Shown here in pieces: positions 43,301 through 55,600 of a DNA stretch of 64,000 nt. Every line of letters begins with the position of its first letter. Position 1 is the stretch's first letter. The notes beneath the pieces are model-generated. The model was not told the origin of the DNA. It did no database searches and saw only the letters and a program-made list of their open reading frames with translations. The position numbers and the translations under genes were made by a program. Origin of the DNA: Agroathelia rolfsii (Eukaryota; Basidiomycota; Agaricomycetes; Amylocorticiales; Amylocorticiaceae); the NCBI GenBank assembly GCA_018343915.1, contig JABRWF010000001.1:2046001-2110000 (forward strand), in the 5' to 3' direction.

Positions 43301-45619
43301 AACACGCAGGAGTCGTCAAGACCTGGTGGGAACGGGTCCCAGAATGTGTCTGCGACACCTCCGCCTGCCCCACCGCCACCAATGTCGCAACAGCAACAGC
43401 AGGAGAAGACGGAGGACTACCAGCAGCATGAGGTGGGCGGTGGGCAGGGAGGAGGGCTTAGTACGCTTATTCCTTATGGTGGGTTGCCGCGAACGTCGGC
43501 TCCAGCTGCTGTGAAGCCGCCACCCTCGAGGCCGTTTAGGCGCTTGCCGGACCCCACGAACATGAACTCGAACTCTTCGACGCTGATAGGGAACAATTTT
43601 GCTGGTACTGCAGGCGGTACTCGTGATGCATCTACCATCGTGTTCCCGTCACAGCTGTCGAACAACACTAAGAACGACGACGATGTCACCTATAATGATG
43701 ATGACGATTTTTGGAAAGTCAAGCCGGTCGACACGCCCCCGACAAGGCCGCCACTCTTGCTGGACACAGATCTGCTCCCAAACCGGCCTGCGCCCCCGCC
43801 CCCACACCAACAGCAGCAACATGTGCTCGGGAATAGGTTGGCCCTGCGCCGGAACGCGGACCACCGTAAGAGCAAGTTCGAGACGGCCGACGAGCGTCCA
43901 CCGCCAGAAGACGTGATCGAGCAACTAGAGGACTTCTTCCCGGGCCACGATCTTGATAAGCCGGTGATCGAGGCCACGCTGGGCGGGTCGTCGCCGACGA
44001 ATGTGGAGCCGCCTGTATCGTTGCCTGCACCATCGTCATCGTCGTCGGCTTCGGGGTCGGCGTCTGCGACCTTGTTGGCGTCTGCGACCTTGTTGGCGTC
44101 TTCCCATCCATATTCGTCATCTGCGTCTTCATCGACATTGATGGATAGAGATAGCAAGGAGCGTTCGCGTGGGAGCCGCATGAAGATGTCGATTCGGCGC
44201 GTGGCGAAGGAGGGCCAGAAGCGGATCGATCGCACGTCGCGGTATGAGTACTCGACGAGCTCGACGATGAGCAGTTCCATGTTCCGTAAGCGGAGTACGA
44301 AGCTTTGGGGTAGTAAACTGGAGGAGGTTGGGATGGCCATGGAGCCTAAGCCATCCACGTTGGCTGTGCCGGAGTCGCCGTCGAGCGAGCCCAAGCGTGA
44401 GTGCTTGTTTTTTTGTTTTTCCTCGTGGAGGTGTTCATGGGCTTATAATGTTCCTTGCGTTTTTTTATAGCTATTTTCAGATGGGTCAGGGGTGAGCTTA
44501 TCGGCAAGGGCTCTTATGGCCGTGTCTACCTCGCCCTGAACGCGACGACGGGCGAGATGATCGCTGTGAAACAGGTTGAGATTCCGCGCACATCGGCGGA
44601 TAAGGCAGATGGGAAGCAAGTCACGGTTGTGGAGGCGTTGAAGTCGGAGAGCGAGACACTCAAGGATCTCGAACATCCCAATATTGTTCAGTATCTTGGT
44701 TTCGAGGAGACACCACAGTACTTGAGCATGTAAGTCCTGCCTTTTTGTATTTCTTTTTTGGAGGTCGTTGAGTAACTGATATTTTTCTTCTTTTTTTTTC
44801 TTTTTCTTTTCTTTTTTTTTTTTGCAATAGATTTTTGGAGTATGTTCCCGGTGGGTCCGTCGGTAGCTGCCTTCGCAAGTATGGCAAATTCGACGAAAAC
44901 GTCACCAAGTCTTTCACGGCACAGATCTTGGCTGGTTTAGAGTACCTGCATTCCAAGGGTGTCATCCACCGTGTATGTTGTCTTGTGCAATTTACTGCTG
45001 TTGATCATTCTCTAATTTTTCTGTCTATACAGGACCTTAAAGCGGACAACATTCTAGTTGAGACAACGGGCATATGCAAGATCTCCGACTTTGGTATCTC
45101 GAAGCGGACGGACGATGACAACCAGAATGGGCACACGGCCATGCGAGGCTCCGTGTTCTGGATGGCGCCTGAGGTCATTAAGCCTAACGCGGAAGGATAT
45201 ACCTCCAAGGTAGATATCTGGAGCGTTGGTTGTGTCGTCTTGGAGATGTGGGCGGGAGAACGACCGTGGAGTCAGGATGAGATGATCCCGGTCATGGTGA
45301 AGGTAATTTTGCATGTTTTCTCAATTGCTTGCCATATCGTTTGCTGATTTGGTATGGTATAGCTGTACACCAGCAAAGAACCGCCTCCTATACCATCTGG
45401 TGTATATCTCTCTAACCAGGCCGTGGATTTCCGTAACCTGTGCTTTGCAACGTGAGTTAAACGTGCTGCCCTTGGCGCAACATTGCACTAATACTGATAT
45501 GTCATAATTTCAGTGATCCTAAAGATCGTCCGACCGCTGCCGTGTTGCGAAGGCACGAATATCTAATCCTCCCTGATGACTGGATTTTTACCTGTTTCAG
45601 CTCGACAATGCATCTATAA
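40351..45619 (+). CDS. BCK1: MAP kinase kinase kinase, BCK1 type
   Basis: Ser/Thr kinase at the top of the cell-wall-integrity MAPK cascade in fungi. The start at 40351 gives M-S-D-E-H-R-P-R-I-R-R-P-I-F. After an intron near 40826-40961 there is a Ras-association-like block (V-V-I-Q-A-T-Y-D-D-D-T-Y-S-N-V). A second intron follows, then a long disordered Pro/Ser-rich middle with an 11-proline run near 43068-43099. The C-terminal kinase domain has the glycine loop G-K-G-S-Y-G-R-V-Y, the lysine in I-A-V-K-Q-V, V-I-H-R joined by splicing to D-L-K-A-D-N, D-F-G-I-S, and W-M-A-P-E-V. Its end reads P-D-D-W-I-F-T-C-F-S-S-T-M-H-L with TAA at 45617-45619. About 1,540 residues after splicing. The kinase domain alone would also fit other MEKKs; the N-terminal layout favours BCK1. 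Confidence 0.9.
44059..44100 (+). repeat. 18-bp tandem repeat inside the MAPKKK
   Basis: GGCGTCTGCGACCTTGTT occurs twice in tandem plus six bases of a third copy. It encodes a repeated A-S-A-T-L-L block in the disordered region, so it keeps the frame. Confidence 0.85.
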
Positions 45620-46134
45620 TCATAAACGCCCATCATCTATATCCATTTGTTCACTGACATCTTTCATACCTGGATTCCTCCTTCCGTTCATATATCCCCC
45701 TTTTTCTTACACTCACTCCGTGTTGTACACACTCCTCCTATAATGCTCTCTTTGTCTTTGCCACCTCCATACATTCCCCTCCTACCCATTTCTTGTTTTC
45801 ATACATGACATTTTTTGATTCCATGTTTTCTCTGCATCATACACCCGTCAAATGTGTCTACAAATTTCATATCCCTTTCTCTCTAGGTTTACCCCATGTT
45901 CATTATCATTTACATGCTCCCATGTTTTTCTTTCTTCGCCACTGTTCCTCCCCCCCCCCCCCCCTCTTCAACTGTATCTCATCTTAGTCGCAAAGTCAGC
46001 TCTGGTTTCGTATTTTGTTTTTCACTCATGTGTTTCATTACATATACGTTGTCCATGATACCTCTGAATCCATTGTGCTCAAATTTGCATCCACACATTC
46101 GTTTTGTCGAGTTGGAAATATACATTCACGAATT
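45620..46134. other. Intergenic: BCK1 3' UTR and PEX16 promoter
   Basis: 515 bp, strongly pyrimidine-rich on the plus strand, with a run of about 14 C at 45949-45964. ORFs here reflect the composition. No gene seen. Confidence 0.5.
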
Positions 46135-47666
46135 ATGACTGAGCAAATGAGCTGTGATAGTAAGGCCGGCACGGCGGCTTTCACGTTGACCGGAGCGGCA
46201 GCCACTGCCCCACGCTCGGCGTCTCTTCACTCAGCTCTTCAAGTTACTCCCTCTGGTCTCAGCTCTCGAATGTCCTCGTCATTGGCATTGTATGAGTCAT
46301 TCCTTCTGAAGAATGTCTCTACCATATCATCTCTTGAATCTTCCTTGCGCTCTGTGACATGGTTCCTTCCAGGAAGGTTCAAGGATGCGGAGCTAGCGTC
46401 TGAAGCTCGTTAGTAGTGCTCGTGTGCTCTGGCTGCCACTACATCAGTCATTAATGTCTCCTTTAGTATCTGCATTTCTCAATGCCGTCAGCATGTATCA
46501 TGACACGCTGCTGGCCAGGATAGTCAACAGTGACCCCAAATTTAAACCGTTGATCCCTACATCTCTCCACTCACGGTACACACGAGCATGGTCTGATCGG
46601 GACGCGTTCTACAAATGGATCGCGAGAACGCTAGAGCTCATCAGGTTCACCGAGCTCTTGCTCGAAATGACACTGCGCAGGAAGGTTCAGTCGAAAACCA
46701 AGTGGAGAGGGATAGTTTTGCTCGAGACTGTCAAGTAAGTTACAGCAGTGCATCGTTTCGACATACCTACCTTGCCTAGTCTCATGCCAAATGTAGAGCT
46801 ATGCTTCGCCTTACTCTCTTACGAATCACTCGTCGACCACTGCTATCACCTCCTGTGCCGGAAAGGGATATCGACCCAGCAGCCATCCCGGACTCTGCTG
46901 CAACCTCTCCAACCCTTGCCCCGTCATCCCCCTCCATCTCTCCTCCTGCCACTCCTGACCATCTCAAAAACAATCATATTCCGCTACCGCCTCATCCACT
47001 CATTACCCCACCACCACCTTCCCGCGAACCGGATACGTCAATTGAAGATTTCTTACTACCCAAAGCTCTGACTACAGCTTCTGTAAAACCGCCCCTCTCA
47101 CTTATCCGCAGTCTTGCTTCACCAAGGGATTGGCTCTCTGAAACACTGTACATTATTCGGCCATTGGTATACGGTGAGTTCGGGCCTCGTTACGACATAG
47201 ATCATGTCTTAACCCAAAACCTGGACTGCCCCTCCAGCCGTTATGCTTTCCAGGGACAAGAAAACCAATCGTCCGCTTGCGACGATTTTGGCTATGGAGC
47301 TCTTGTCCCGCAGCCTTCGTCGCTCGCCCTCCACGAACGCGAATCTCGAGCGCTCCGAGTACGCTCGCCGAGATCGTGATATGCTTTGGTATCTCTTCCG
47401 GGGTGCCATTTGGCAAGACTGGACAAGGTACAATGGACATTTTTTGTTACGAGTAATTTTGCTAAAGAAGTCGCTTTTATCTTAGACCGAAGCTCGAATC
47501 GTTCACAAACTCTACGTCCCGTGTCCCTGGCGTTGGGCTCTTAAGCGCTTTCATACAAGATTGGGTCCCGCTCATCGATGAATATTATTACTGTAAGTAT
47601 CTTTATTATCTTATCTTCGTTGTATTTCATGATTAATTGCTTTTTCAATCAGATACTGCGCCTTAG
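46135..47666 (+). CDS. PEX16: Peroxisomal biogenesis factor 16
   Basis: Membrane peroxin needed to make peroxisomal membranes. The start at 46135 gives M-T-E-Q-M-S-C-D-S-K. The first exon holds L-A-L-Y-E-S-F-L-L-K-N-V-S-T-I-S-S-L-E-S-S-L-R and W-F-L-P-G-R-F-K-D-A-E-L-A-S-E-A, hallmark PEX16 blocks. The second has A-R-T-L-E-L-I-R-F-T-E-L-L-L-E-M and W-R-G-I-V-L-L-E-T-V-K. The third has A-M-L-R-L-T-L-L-R-I-T-R-R-P-L, a Pro-rich insert and L-Y-I-I-R-P-L-V-Y. The last exons carry W-Y-L-F-R-G-A-I-W-Q-D-W-T and F-I-Q-D-W-V-P-L-I-D-E-Y-Y-Y, joined to Y-T-A-P and TAG at 47664-47666. Tail to tail with DNA2, only 106 bp apart. Confidence 0.93.
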
Positions 47667-47772
47667 CCCTTGTTCGAACTATGTCTCCAATTAATCTATT
47701 ATTGTTATACCCACATATAGAAAACAAAAATAATCCAAGCATAAGAGCCAATCCTTGCATGATATATCACGT

Positions 47773-50700
47773 TCACCGCATGTCATTGACGAGATCAGAC
47801 AAAATAGGCCTGCCCTTCAATATGCCCTCTGCTCCGGTCGCCCGCTTGATTCGGGGGCTTTTTCCCTCAAGGCCATTTTTCTTTACCAACGTATTGTACT
47901 CGTCCAGTGATCGTTTCGGTGGGTCATTGACCACTTCGGGCGACGGAAACACGCTTGCATGAGCGGTATCCGCGCCGGAAGGAAGGCGCAGGATCCAGTT
48001 CCGAGATTCCATAAGCTCAAAAAACCGGGAAAGGAGCGGTTCCTTGGCTAAAGTTTTGCGTGATCCGAATATAACAAGCTTTGACCGAGCACGGGTAAAG
48101 GAGACGTTAATCCTCCGCCAGTCCTTGACTAGCTCGCCCACCTGACAAGACGGAATTTAGAACCTTGCATCAGAAGGAATAATAGCACGAGAGCTTACAA
48201 CCCCATCCTCGTTTGATCGCACCATCGAGATGATGACACAATCCTTGTCTCGTCCCTGACTGCGATCTGCGGTCAAAATCTCGATCCCAGGCCTGTTCTC
48301 CAGCAGATGGTTGAGTACTTTGATTTGCTGTCGATACAGAGAGATGATGCCAATCTGGCTGGTGGATACTCCAGATCGTAAAAGCGCCTCGGTCAGCTGT
48401 TGAACGAGGATCGCTTCTGTCGTGTTCTGCACGAGATCGCCGGCTCGGGACTCTAGAGCTGGTAAGTCGTCCGTATCAACAAAGACGGCTTTACAGCTAT
48501 GTATATGTAGCATAGCATAGGTAAATAAACGAACGGTGCAAGAATTTGACGGGTGTCATACCTCTCCATGAGTAAGGTCTCCATCCAGCAGCCGTCCGAA
48601 CAAGTAATCCCATGGTCCTCATGAGATTGTCTCAAGTAGGACGGCTCGGGTAACTTCAGAACCCTACTGCTAACTTTCGTAGACCCCGCACGAAGTTGGT
48701 TCTTGTATATGAGCTCGTTGGAAAGTGACATGATGTCATCGTTCATGCGATATTGATGCGTAAGTGCCACTGTTGCCTCCGGGTATGCTTCAGATAGACG
48801 GCGGAAAAGTGATACATCGAGTCCTCCTTTACGAGCGGCTGGGACGCGGACCTATCAAACGAATTAGAAGAAACTTAGGGTGCCAAACAGCTTTGGCATA
48901 ACGTACCAGAGGTGGCAGTTGATCGTGGTCTCCAAATAGTATGAACCGGTCTGCGGAGCGGAGAGGGCCAATGCATGTCGGTAGGGTGATTTGGGATGCT
49001 TCGTCGACTATGCAGTAGTCAAATGTTCGACGAGAGAACAAGGGGCTACAAGATATAATCGTTAAATCAAGCTCGTCTAACTATAAATATGATATAAACT
49101 TACTGATCAATTGACAAGCACGTCGTTGCCACTACGGGAGGCGACATTAGCTGGCGTTCAAGCTGCTCAATGTTTGTCGCTGCATTTCTGGCGCTGAACG
49201 TCAGCTTACGCACACCGACGTGAACCTAGAATTTCATGTAAGTAATATATAATTGATGGACAGAAAAAAAAACCTTGTCAGTGTTTCCCAGACGAAGGAT
49301 GCCAAATCCACAATCACTTTCAACTAGCTTCAATAAAATGTTGTCGACAGCCGAATGTGTATGGCTAGTCAAGAGAATAGTCTTGCCCATATCCACTAGG
49401 ATTTGAATGAGGGCTGTGATGACTGTTGTCTTGCCAGTACCTGGCATGCCAATGACCAAAGAGTAGTCCTCAGTGGCGAGCACCTTTGTAACAGCTTCCC
49501 GCTGATTTTCGTTTAGATGAGACACAAACTTCGACGAGGCAACATGTGCTGCCAGTTCGCTGATGGGGCCAAAACGTGGTTGAACGAGATCAACGATGAG
49601 GGGTCGTCTGCGTTCATCACCACCAACATAGAACAGCTGGGCAAGGTTATCACGAATGCGACCCATTCCTGCGGTGAGATCGTCTTTGTCGATGCGGAAC
49701 GTTACATCGCCATTCCCCCGATCCTCTGCTCCAACTAAACGACAGAGTCGGCGAGAAGAGAGCTCATGATCGACGCCGACGACGACATAGTAAGAAGTTA
49801 GCTCTGTGATGAATCCTCGAGCCAGAGCCAGGTGATTGGGCTCGACAGAGACTATTACGGCATCTCCAATGGTCATGCTTCCACTGAGCACCGATGAAAT
49901 GTCACTTCTCTTTATGCGTGTGAAGCGATAGGTAAACTGGTGGATCTTGCCATTGGCCGCCGTGTCAATATCAGCGTTATAGGACGTGTCCAATTCCATG
50001 TCGGCAAAGCACCTCCCACTAGTCTCACGCTCGCGAGCACCAACCGTCCAGAGTTCCTTCTTGAATCGGATGAGGTCACCTTCCTCGAGGCTGACCAGTC
50101 GTTCCCATTTCTTGAAGAAGGCCGTCTGCGATGGCGTCAAATGCCCCGTTTTGAGATCGTATAGCTCTGCTATCGGCGACGAATCGTCCGTGACGCCCTC
50201 TACGGCCTACGTGTTTTTTTTTCTAACATCAGGTAGTGTGGAGGCAAAACGACATTGACAAACCTTACGATAGAGCATGCATGCATCATTGACAAAACAC
50301 CTCTTGCACAGACGTTCGTCGTCGATTGTTGCAGGTAAAACTGGTTCAGAGAATGATGACGGGTTTGTATCATCTTCTATGGAAAGACGGGCTATCCTTC
50401 TCGAGATGTGGTCCGCGAGCCTATTCCTTAGAAGGATTAAGGCACGCAACTCATTCCTGCTCTGTGGCACGCGAACCACTTCTTCACTTTGTGTATAATA
50501 CAGCAAGCCAGAGTCAATGGGTGTTTTGTACCTCTGTTTGGTGAGAAGAGTGTACAAGAGTGTTTGTGCGCGATGCTCCATTATAGCCAGAGTTCGGCCA
50601 GTCTTGATTTCGAAAGGCATAGGTGAAGACACCTCGGATTCGGCAGATATATTGGAAGGCAAACGAGATGGTTGTGGTATAATTGTTGCCTGCACTGTGG

Positions 50701-52002
50701 CATCCAGCTTGCCTTTGAGACCATACTGTGGAGACCAAATATCTTCTTCAACGTCGAGGAGATCGGTAATAGCGAGGAGCGAATCGGGATTATCATTTGT
50801 AGAACGAGTATCTTTAAGAAGGGCATCAGGCTATTGCAGATATCAGCCAACTCTCCATATCTTTAAGTATATGCTTGAACTTACAGAGGGCACGTTTTTC
50901 ATATAACGCTGTGAGAATGTTTGGACTCCTTTTGCGCGAGCCTTGACTTCTTCACAAGCTTTATCTACGCCTATTCCGAGCCGGAATAACTCTCCTACGT
51001 TTCTCCTGGCTATGTATTCGATCCGTTCGTCAATCGATTTTTCGTCCCAATTTCCTGTCGATAGACAGTTCTGCATCGTCTCATGCAACATGTTTCCCCA
51101 GACCAGCGCAGGTGTCACGTCGGACGTCGAACGGAGTAAAATAGATAGCATAGGTTTCCTGAGACAGTGGGACGCACTCGATAAGGCAGTTGCTGTCAGA
51201 AGATGGTCCGGATGGTGGATCAAGTAATTGGACTTGGAATCGATGACCAAATGGTACGTGGGGTGGACCGAAGACGATGAGTTGAAACGCTTGAACTCGC
51301 CAATGACATTGATGGTGTCGCCTACATATATGTGTCAGAATATAGACGGAGCGAAAAGCAATAGACCAAGTACCAATTTGGACATTAGAATCAGCCCACT
51401 CGCTGTGGAGTTCTACAGAGCGGATCTCTACTCCAGGATCAAGTCGTACAGTCAGAATCTGCACATGATATAAGTACATATACCTTGAGGTTAACTGTGG
51501 AATGCAGAAATACCTTGATCCATTGATTATTTTGCTGTCTTTCTGAAATACCCTGTACAATGCAACGAGTGCACGCCTCCACATTGTAATTTGAGTGGGC
51601 AGTTGCGGCAGGCTAGTAGGACAGTGTTGAGCAAATAAGAGCATCAATCATGAGCTATTCACAAACAGTATTTTTCCCTTTGATAGGTGATGATAACATG
51701 TCATCCCAGTCCCAGTCTTCGGCACCCTGCACAAGAGCATCAAGATCGTTCTGAGCAAGCGTGTTACGGGGAGTGGCTTGAAGAGATTTTCTAGGAAGTC
51801 TTCGAGTTGGTGTCTTTGGACTTGGTGTCTCCATGGAATTTTTAACAACAGAAGGTGCATATATGGATTTAGCTGGGGATTTGGCTGGGGATTTCAGAGG
51901 AGACGACGGAGTGTGGTTGAAGAAATCATCTGTATCAAGACCAGACAAAAGCTCATCCATAAAGGCATTCTCCTCTTCGAGGGAGGGTTTTTTTGTTGTC
52001 AT
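47773..52002 (-). CDS. DNA2: DNA replication helicase/nuclease DNA2
   Basis: Nuclease-helicase that trims long 5' flaps in Okazaki fragment processing and resects DNA ends; nuclear and mitochondrial. The start at 52002 gives a disordered N-terminus with repeated K-S-P-A-K-S. The RecB-like nuclease comes next ([13 protein letters not shown], and [12 protein letters not shown]). The later cysteines in [11 protein letters not shown] fit its 4Fe-4S cluster. The SF1 helicase has Walker [10 protein letters not shown] (near 49440), D-E-A-S-Q-I (near 49005), Q-Y-R-M-N-D-D-I (near 48740), [11 protein letters not shown] (near 48260) and V-S-F-T-R-A-R-S-K (near 48110). Stop at 47773. All helicase motifs look intact; not every exon border was traced. 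Head to head with the MRH4-like gene. Confidence 0.95.
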
Positions 52003-52365
52003 GTTTGCTTATAGTCGTGATATGAAGATATCGAGTTTGTTCAAGTTGTTCTTGAATGAAGTCGACGCGTTGATGATGATGCGAGTCACGACAAGCGCGT
52101 CTTAAGCAAATGACCGCGATGTAACACGTCTTACGTAACAATGATGACATCCAGTTTCTGGCCAGTCAGTGTGTTATAAGGTGATAAGAATTGATGATTT
52201 GTTGAATCTTAAATCCCACTGGCCATCAGACCATGTGTATTGGCCGTCGCAGTAACAATCTGTTCTTGCAGTGTCTGACCTTGCCTTATTGACATTGGAG
52301 CAAACTGACAAAATTTCAATGTGAAATAATTACACGCGCCCCACGCAAAATTTTGCTTCCGGCGG
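52003..52365. promoter_or_regulatory. Divergent promoter region DNA2/MRH4-like
   Basis: 363 bp between start codons facing away from each other; holds both promoters. A CAAAATTTC/AAAATTTTG patch lies near 52310-52352, but no known site is claimed. Confidence 0.4.
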
Positions 52366-54291
52366 ATGTCGCTTTTCACTGTGCCAGTCCGGTCTTCTGC
52401 GTGTAGAGGTCACTCGAACCTATCACGCCTGCTTATTCACTCATGCCCTCCTAGTCACAACGAGCTTACAACCGGTGGTCTTGCGCCGTATCGAAGATGG
52501 GTCTCCACCAAGATAAACGGTGCCAAAGCTGCAGGAGCCCTACAGCTCGAGAAACCAACTTTTGAAAGTGTGGGTGTGCGGGCACCTATCGCTCAGTCAT
52601 TATATGCTGCATTTCCCAACATAAAAACCCCCACCAGTACACAGGGGAAGTTTATCAGCGCCATTGGTGCCGGAAAAGATATCTTGTTGAAGGATAGCAC
52701 AGGGTCTGGCAAGTGAGTAATAGAGAGTTAGGTGTCAAGATGATATTCTTACCTTCGACGCGTTCAGGTCCTTTGGAATAGTCTTAAGCCTTTTGAGCAA
52801 AACACGATATAGACCCAGGACATTGAGCAAGCATGACCCTACCCCCAAACCGTATATAACGTCACTCCTGTTGGTCCCTCACAAAGATTTGGCGTACCAA
52901 ATGCTGCATTGGATACAACGCATGTTCCAGGCCGCTTCAGCACCGGAAAGCAGCGCGCCTCCGCTGGATACCATCGCTCAGGTTCTCGTTCGCGGCTCAT
53001 CCAAATCGATGGCTGAACAGCTCACCGTTCTCCGCGAAAATCCACCGCATATTCTCATTGGTACTCCCAAGGCAGTCTGGCAGGCTGTTCAAGAAGACCC
53101 GGGTGCATTCCAGCTGGAAAATTTGTCGACCGTTGTTGTGGATGAGGCTGATTACTTAATCGAGTCCATTCCTCGAAAGCACAGTAAACTGGCTCTAGAC
53201 AAGGTTCGCAAGAAGCTGGACCGCCATCCGAGTCCGACGAAGCAGTTATTGGATATGATCTACGCACAGCGCGTTAGTCACAAGGAGACTGGGGACGATG
53301 AAGGGGATGTTTACACCCGCCGTCCCTCATTGGCCGGGCCTCAACTTGTCATGTCTAGTGCTACGCTCCGAAACCATCTAAAATTGTATCTCAATCAAAG
53401 TGGATGGCTTCAAGGCACTGACATTGAAACGGTGACCGGATCTGGCGTGCGCTCAACGGTCAAGCCTGGAAGCAACAAATCCAAAGCTGGTGGTATTCAG
53501 CATCATGCACTGCTTGTGTCTGAAGATGGAACTATTGTCAACATCGATGGCGCTCAACCAGCTGCTTCGACCGAGGCTGACGCCACTGTTGGTGCCGAGG
53601 ACCTATTCGAGAATAATGAATCTACCGCAGGCAGTACTGATATTCCATCCGGTATCAGTGAGCGTATGCAAGAAGGTGAGCAAAATTATCCTTGGAACCT
53701 GAAATTTTTACATGGTTACTGAAATGAATGCCCCCAAAAGTTTTCTCCAGAACTCCAAGCCCATTCAATCCTAATTGCATGGAAGCAATAGCAGCTGCCT
53801 TTGCACTTGATGTCCCTTCCGTCGCTCTGCTTGTCCTTCCCGCAGATGCACCAGTCCAACGGGCCATTTACGACCTGCGCCAGCTCGGTGTGGCCGCTGT
53901 AGGACTCGATCTATTGGACACACAACACGGGCAAAGAGATCTGCTGCACGGCTCTTCCGGTTCTACACGCGACCAGCCCATCCTCCTGGTTTCAACATTT
54001 GCGACAGTTAGAGGGATCGACTTGCCAGAGCTCACACACGTGTTCATGTTCGGCATACCTGGCGATCGGAGGGTGGATACCTACCTTCATGTTGCAGGCA
54101 GAGTCGGACGCTTTGGTCGTGGTGGCCGTGTTATTGCTGTGCTGGAGAAGAACGATGAAACGCCGGCTGTACAAGGAGTTAATAAGCAACAGCAGCGACA
54201 ACAAAGGGATTACAACGACCAATCTCGTAGGATGGATATGATTTATCGGGAGTTGGGTATCACACCAACCCGTTTCGAACATTTCGATTGA
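52366..54291 (+). CDS. MRH4: Mitochondrial DEAD-box RNA helicase, MRH4-like
   Basis: ATP-dependent RNA helicase likely acting on mitochondrial ribosome assembly, as yeast Mrh4 does. The N-terminus (M-S-L-F-T-V-P-V-R-S-S-A-C-R) is Arg/Ser-rich without acidic residues, like a mitochondrial presequence. Helicase motifs: P-T-S-T-Q-G-K-F (Q motif), D-S-T-G-S-G-K with S after a short intron (motif I), L-L-V-P-H-K-D-L-A (Ia), I-G-T-P-K-A-V-W (Ib), V-V-D-E-A-D-Y-L (II) and M-S-S-A-T-L-R (III). After a second intron near 53675-53740 come L-V-S-T-F-A-T-V-R-G-I-D (V) and Y-L-H-V-A-G-R-V-G-R-F-G-R (VI). Stop at 54291. The family call is firm; the MRH4 name rests on the presequence and layout. Confidence 0.85.
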
Positions 54292-55600
54292 CAGAGTAAT
54301 TAACTTATCCTTTGTAGGAGATCACTCCACCTTTTACGTTACATTAATTGTAATTTCTTTTTAAGGATTCAAGGCTCCAAGCTGGGAAGCTTGTAAAGTA
54401 CCGCTTTACTTTTCCTGACACGTAAAATGTGTGCGTACCATGACGACAAGGTTATGTAAGCTTGGACGATTGCAGTCGTCAATTATGGCAAGTGAATTGT
54501 TGACGAGAACTGCCGATCGTGGCCTTGGGGTGATTTTTTGCTAGTTCACACATGCGCCGCCCATATACTTTTGTATATATGAGGATTTCGCCAGCATATT
54601 CATACTTAGGAAGCAGCACACATACTGATGCCATCACTAATTCTTGATGAGAAGCGTTGAACGCTGGGAAGTATTTCGTGCGCAGTTACGGTGCCTCATG
54701 CATCTTCAAATCGGGGAGAAATGAAATGAAATGAACCGTTGTAGGCAATCATCATTGTATATTTCATGGAATGTTTATTCAGAAGAAGAAGCTGATCGAG
54801 ATGCGTACTTGCTAGAGCAGGATCTGCAAGAGCTGATTGCACAGCGCATACATTCACCTTGAGCTATGACTACTTTCCTTTCGTTACATGTGAATGGTGG
54901 GGTAAGAAGCTATCTGCGATCATGATTGCAAGTAAACGAAGGCGAGATAAGGCGGTGGCTCGGAGTAAAAGCGCGCGTTGCCTGCACTCATTTGTATTCC
55001 CGGTCGATTCCTGCCGAGAGGACAGCCAAGTGGAGTACGGCGTTCTTCTGCCTTGGTTTGATCAGCCAACTGCAGCGACGAAACAGTGTAGTGTGCTCCT
55101 GAGGAATATAGCGGCGGAGTCCCGAGACCGGGCTGAGGTCACCCTGGATAATGCGTAAAGTCCTTTCTACTTTGGATTTAGTGTCGATAATACCATCTGC
55201 ATACCAAGCTAGGGTATGTGTGCGCTTCTAGCAGGGGGCTGATACATCAATACTTTCTGCGAAGTTGACAAGCTGAGCGGTCGGTGAGCTGGCGGCTGAC
55301 CTGACTTGACTTGATGCCGTAATGCGGTCGGGTGTAACGGTTGCATGTCACGAGCTCATATTATCCACTGGCATGCCAATAGTATCCCGCCGTACCGTCC
55401 CCCCGCTCTTTCCGTTTGGCCCCATCGTAGGGCTCTCCTTCCCTCTTTCTTCCTCCTTCGTTTCTTCCCTACTACCAGGGTCTCCTGTTTGTCTGTGTAC
55501 TGGTCCATAGATAACGTGCAGTCACCACAGCCGTCCTTGACGACTGTTGCACCAAGTTTACCACGCATTGCAGGCATTGCATAGTTTCTCATTACATCCA
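54292..55600. other. 1.3 kb region with no supportable gene
   Basis: Between the MRH4-like stop and the start of the TM7S3/TM198-like gene. Two small frames stand out: an acidic E-E-E-A-D-R-D-A-Y-L-L-E-Q piece at about 54782-54862 preceded by a splice-acceptor-like TTTATTCAG, and a 79-residue ATG ORF at 54919-55158. Neither has family features. Pyrimidine-rich stretch near 55430-55480 is probably the leader or promoter of the next gene. Confidence 0.4.

Noticed and set aside
43690..44394. 234-codon minus-strand ORF in the BCK1-type kinase
   Set aside because: Low-complexity Ser/Asp composition mirroring the disordered plus-strand region; no domain.
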